This document shows positions 60,765 to 64,000 of a stretch of 64,000 nucleotides of DNA, in pieces. Positions within the stretch are counted from its first letter, which is position 1, and each line of letters begins with the position of its first letter. The DNA is from Anabaena sp. PCC 7108 (GTDB lineage: Bacteria; Cyanobacteriota; Cyanobacteriia; Cyanobacteriales; Nostocaceae). Under the pieces are notes generated by a model. The model saw nothing but the letters and a program-made list of their open reading frames with translations. It was not told the origin of the DNA and made no database searches. The translations under genes and the position numbers were made by a program. The stretch lies in the NCBI RefSeq assembly GCF_000332135.1, contig NZ_KB235896.1:62001-126000 (forward strand), written 5' to 3'.

Positions 60765-62945
60765 TTACCATTGTGAGGACAAAATTTGATAATTTTTGGC
60801 AGTAATTTCTACAGAAACGGGTACTAGCTGCACAGCGCAAGCTTTTAATTCTGGTTGCAGAGAATCAGGACAAGATTCTGAGTGAGTAAGCGTGTTAGCT
60901 TCTGCCTCATTTGCCCATAACTTACCCCAATGCATAGGCACAAAAACAGTACCGGGGGAAATAGCCTTTGTGACTTTAGCCGGAAACTTAGTTTTACCAC
61001 GACGCGATCGCACTTCTAGCCACTGATTATCAATAATACCCAAATCAGCAGCATCACGGGGATGAATCTCAATAAACGGTTGCGGGTGTAGTTTGCGAAT
61101 TTTCTCTATTCTACCTGTGCGTGTTTGTGTATGCCAATGTCCATACAATCTACCAGTAGTTAATATAAAAGGATAATTCTCATCAGGTGGTTCAGCTAAA
61201 CCTTGAGAATAATATGCACCAAATTTAGCGCGTCCGTTATTTGTATGAAAACGTAGATTAGTATATAGACGTTTAACTGCTGAATTACTACCCTGTGAAT
61301 AAGGCCAATGAGTTGGACCTTGTGTAGCTAAAAACTCATGACTTAAACCCGACATATCACAAGGACGCTGACGAGTTAACTGGACAAATTCCTGATAAAC
61401 TTCGGCGGAATTTTGGAAATTAAACTTATTATCAAAACCTAATCTTTTTCCCACTTCCGCGAAAATTTCCCAATCAGGTTTTGCTTCCCTGGGTGGTTCA
61501 CGAAAAGCTGAACATAGAGTTACCATTCTCTCAGAATTAGTCATAATCCCAGTTTTTTCACCCCACTGTGCCGCAGGTAATAAAACATGAGCATAAGCTG
61601 ATGTTTCTGTTGGGTAATAAGCATCTTGATAGATAGTAAAAGGAGATTTCAATAACGCCTTTTTCGTTCTTTCTAAATCTGGCATACTCACAGCGGGATT
61701 AGTAGCAGCAATCCACAATAAACCCACATTTCCTATTTCCAAATTAGTAATTATTTCCCACGCTGTCAAACCAGGAACAGAGGAAATTTGTCCTTTTTCT
61801 AAACCCCAGAAATCCTCAACTTCTCCTCGATGTTCGGCATTTTTTACTGACCGATAACCCGGTAATAAATGGGATAAACCCCCCGCTTCTCTGCCACCCA
61901 TAGCATTAGGTTGACCAGTCAAAGAAAATGGACCCGCACCAGGTTTACCGATTTGTCCCGTCATTAAATGTAAATTAATAATAGTTCTAACTTTAGCCGT
62001 ACCTTCAGAAGATTGATTAACACCCATTGACCATAAAGAAAGTACAGATTTTGATTTTCCCCAATATTTAGCAGCCGTTTCTAAATCTGCAATACTAATA
62101 CCACATCGACTAGCTACAACTTCTGGAGAATAATGCCGAATTACCTCTGCATAAGCTGGAAAATTGCTGGTACATTCATCCATAAATAATGTATCAATAT
62201 AATTCCAACGCATTAATAAATGAGCAATACCATTTAATAAATCAATATCTGTACCTGGACGAATAGCTAAATGTAAATCGGCTGCTTCTGCGGTAGGAGT
62301 GCGACGAGGATCAACCACAACCATTTTAACATTATGATTTTTTTTATGATATTTTGCTAACCGATTAAAAATAATGGGATGACATTCCGCCGTATTTGTA
62401 CCAATTAAAAAAGCACAATCAGTTAATTCTAAATCATCGTAACAGCAAGGAGGACCATCAGCACCAAAACTTTGAATATACCCAGATACCGCACTAGACA
62501 TACACAACCGGGAATTAGCATCGAAATTATTAGTTCCTAAACAACCTTTGAGTAACTTTTGAGCAATATAATAATCTTCAGTTTGAAATTGTCCAGAACC
62601 ATACATACAGATAGAATCTGTAGCTTGATTTAATCGTAATGTTTGAATACGTTGGATAATAATATCAAAAGCTTCATCCCAACTTACACGCCGAAATTCT
62701 GCATCTAAAGAATCACGTAACATTGGATAATGCAATCTATTTTTATCTAATGATTCGGCAATTGTTGCACCTTTAACACATACCATTCCTTGACTGGAAG
62801 GATGGGATTTATCACCCCTAACTCGCCAAGTTGGAGTTCCTTCACTATCTCGATTTGTGGCTTTTCCATGTTGGGCTGGTGGGGAAACTTCTAAACCGCA
62901 ACCAACCCCGCAATAAGGACAAAGTGTTTTGGTAAATTCATTCAT
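60765..62945 (-). CDS. narB: Ferredoxin-nitrate reductase
   Basis: 726 residues. N-terminal 4Fe-4S motif CPYCGVGC (about 9-16) with the fourth cysteine in [12 protein letters not shown], then the molybdopterin-guanine dinucleotide enzyme core ([40 protein letters not shown] with Cys as molybdenum-region residue, [20 protein letters not shown]) and the C-terminal domain ([16 protein letters not shown]). Reduces nitrate to nitrite with ferredoxin. The permease gene lies directly upstream, as in the nirA-nrtP-narB operon. Confidence 0.96.
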   Translation of the reverse strand: MNEFTKTLCPYCGVGCGLEVSPPAQHGKATNRDSEGTPTWRVRGDKSHPSSQGMVCVKGATIAESLDKNRLHYPMLRDSLDAEFRRVSWDEAFDIIIQRIQTLRLNQATDSICMYGSGQFQTEDYYIAQKLLKGCLGTNNFDANSRLCMSSAVSGYIQSFGADGPPCCYDDLELTDCAFLIGTNTAECHPIIFNRLAKYHKKNHNVKMVVVDPRRTPTAEAADLHLAIRPGTDIDLLNGIAHLLMRWNYIDTLFMDECTSNFPAYAEVIRHYSPEVVASRCGISIADLETAAKYWGKSKSVLSLWSMGVNQSSEGTAKVRTIINLHLMTGQIGKPGAGPFSLTGQPNAMGGREAGGLSHLLPGYRSVKNAEHRGEVEDFWGLEKGQISSVPGLTAWEIITNLEIGNVGLLWIAATNPAVSMPDLERTKKALLKSPFTIYQDAYYPTETSAYAHVLLPAAQWGEKTGIMTNSERMVTLCSAFREPPREAKPDWEIFAEVGKRLGFDNKFNFQNSAEVYQEFVQLTRQRPCDMSGLSHEFLATQGPTHWPYSQGSNSAVKRLYTNLRFHTNNGRAKFGAYYSQGLAEPPDENYPFILTTGRLYGHWHTQTRTGRIEKIRKLHPQPFIEIHPRDAADLGIIDNQWLEVRSRRGKTKFPAKVTKAISPGTVFVPMHWGKLWANEAEANTLTHSESCPDSLQPELKACAVQLVPVSVEITAKNYQILSSQW

Positions 62946-62959
62946 AATATTTGCAGGTT

Positions 62960-63171
62960 TAAAAGGTTATTTCGCGCAAAGATGCAAAGGAGCAAAGGCG
63001 CAAAGTTACGGCTAATGCTGCGTTATCAGATTCTGCATTTTTTATGATAAACGAACCGCAGAGGCACAGAGGACGCAGAGATAATTTAAGAAGAGGAGAA
63101 AGGAGAAATATTTTTAATTTCTGGTTTTTATGTTCTTACCTTTGCGTCTGGAGCGCCTCTGCGTGAGACAA
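62960..63171. repeat. Tract of GCAAAGGCGCAAAG and CAGAGGCACAGAG repeats between nrtP and narB
   Basis: TTTCGCGCAAAGATGCAAAG and GAGCAAAGGCGCAAAG (about 62972-63005), ACCGCAGAGGCACAGAGGAC (63056-63075), CTTTGCGTCTGGAGCGCCTC (about 63138-63157). Same families as at 4490 and 6350. Confidence 0.65.
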
Positions 63172-64000
63172 TTATTCTTCTGTCATTAAAATTGGTTGAT
63201 GGTTAATTATTTCTGCTTCAGTTTCATTATCAGATGCAAATGAATCTTTTGGTTCTTTGAGGAAGAATCCACACATGAAGGCGCAAATCATTGCGGCTAT
63301 TCCCATTGTTGCAAATAGGGTTGATGCGTCTGTTAAACTGAAGATTGTCAGATAAACTACGCCGCCAAAGTTACCGTAAGCACCGACGTTTCCTGCTATT
63401 TGTCCTGTTGCTTCTTTTTTGATTAATGGGACTATTCCGTAAGTCGCACCACAACCAGCTTGAGCAAAGTAAGCCGCGAACATTGTCACAGCAATTGCTA
63501 AGGGGATAGGCCAATCTTTGTTAATGAAGTGCGCCATTAAATAACCAATTGCAATCCCAGCAGAAACTATTGTCATTGTCCATTTACGCGAACCAAATTT
63601 ATCGGAAATTAATCCACCACTAGGACGAGAAACTAGGTTAAGAAATGGATATACAGATGCAATCATTCCAGCGACAATATGTTCTAAACTAAAGGTTTTT
63701 TCAAAAAACGCGGGTAGCATGGAAACGGCTGCAAGTTCTGAACCAAAGCTGGTAATGTAGGTAAATTCTAAAAGTGCTACTTGACTGAATTGATAACGTT
63801 GATTTGCAGGGTAGGTTTTTTGTCTAGTTAGTAATTCTTGATTGACTTGATATGCTTGGTAACTTTGGTAAGCAAATAATCCTGCTAACGCCAACCAAGC
63901 TATATACATTTGGCTGGTGGTAAAGAAGTGAATATTTTTTTGTTCTAATCTCCAAGCTAATAAGCCTAATGCGAAAATTAACCCGAAGTTAGACACAATC
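63172..64000 (-). CDS. nrtP: Nitrate permease, NrtP/NarK-type MFS (3' part, runs off the window)
   Basis: 276 codons visible to the edge, ending ILMTEE. Hydrophobic MFS helices with LNLVSRPSGGLISDKFGSRK, the nitrate-porter signature loop, and GCGATYGIVPLIKKEATGQIAGNVGAYGN-type second signature (key part GQIAGNVGAYGNFGGVVYL). The hydrophilic central loop and C-terminal tail are as in NrtP. The N-terminal half lies outside. Confidence 0.9.
   Translation of the reverse strand, partial: IVSNFGLIFALGLLAWRLEQKNIHFFTTSQMYIAWLALAGLFAYQSYQAYQVNQELLTRQKTYPANQRYQFSQVALLEFTYITSFGSELAAVSMLPAFFEKTFSLEHIVAGMIASVYPFLNLVSRPSGGLISDKFGSRKWTMTIVSAGIAIGYLMAHFINKDWPIPLAIAVTMFAAYFAQAGCGATYGIVPLIKKEATGQIAGNVGAYGNFGGVVYLTIFSLTDASTLFATMGIAAMICAFMCGFFLKEPKDSFASDNETEAEIINHQPILMTEE

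Overview
The window comes from a filamentous, heterocyst-forming cyanobacterium (order Nostocales, Nostoc/Anabaena-like). The grounds are a psbA gene for photosystem II D1, NdhM, the fbp-tal-zwf-opcA operon, narB with an NrtP-type permease, a member of the Npun_R1517 heterocyst-regulator family, many GCGATCGC (HIP1) octamers, and the short tandem and palindromic intergenic repeats typical of these genomes. No tRNA, rRNA or CRISPR array was seen.

Layout. 1-1554 is the conserved rpmH-rnpA-PH-yidC cluster (minus strand; yidC runs off the edge). 1702-6307 has a DUF2808 protein, a 200-bp MITE and the transhydrogenase genes pntAA-pntAB-pntB. 6434-23460 is an accessory region: a divergent pair of unknown genes with strong facing promoters, three type II toxin-antitoxin modules (two with inactivated PIN toxins), an intact IS1634-family element, remnants of IS630, ISKra4, ISL3 and ISAzo13-like elements nested in one another, two broken STAND/WD40 genes, a Uma2 nuclease and many palindromic repeats. 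23523-25784 is a histidine-kinase-like protein whose catalytic motifs are degenerate. 27109-36792 is housekeeping carbon and light metabolism: psbA, cofG, opcA-zwf-tal-fbp, a PFE-CTERM exported protein and an RRM RNA-binding protein.

37461-40045 is a class II (B12-dependent) ribonucleotide reductase gene interrupted by a 284-nt group I intron directly after the codon following active-site Cys408. Upstream, the 5' end and leader of this gene are duplicated, and the two copies bracket a putative toxin/immunity pair (40303-41065). 41672-47311 is a CHAT-TPR / DUF928 / CHASE2-adenylate cyclase cluster, followed by a Rieske protein, an IS1634-type remnant, mtnP, a Ycf29-like response regulator, the heterocyst regulator and ndhM. 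53007-59179 holds a zinc-ribbon PP2C phosphatase, a CHAT-FHA protein, an unknown protein and, convergent, an FHA-PrsW protease. The window ends in nitrate assimilation: narM, psiE, narB and a partial nitrate permease.

How the parts fit: zwf/opcA/tal/fbp supply NADPH by the oxidative pentose phosphate route (important in heterocysts and in the dark), pntAB exchanges NADH and NADPH, and narB/NrtP/NarM handle nitrate. The most interesting places are the nrdJ intron with its duplicated leader, the phosphatase/FHA/protease cluster, a 189-bp MITE that splits a STAND-WD40 gene and shares its ends with the resident IS1634 element, and the divergent unknown pair at 6.4-8.1 kb.
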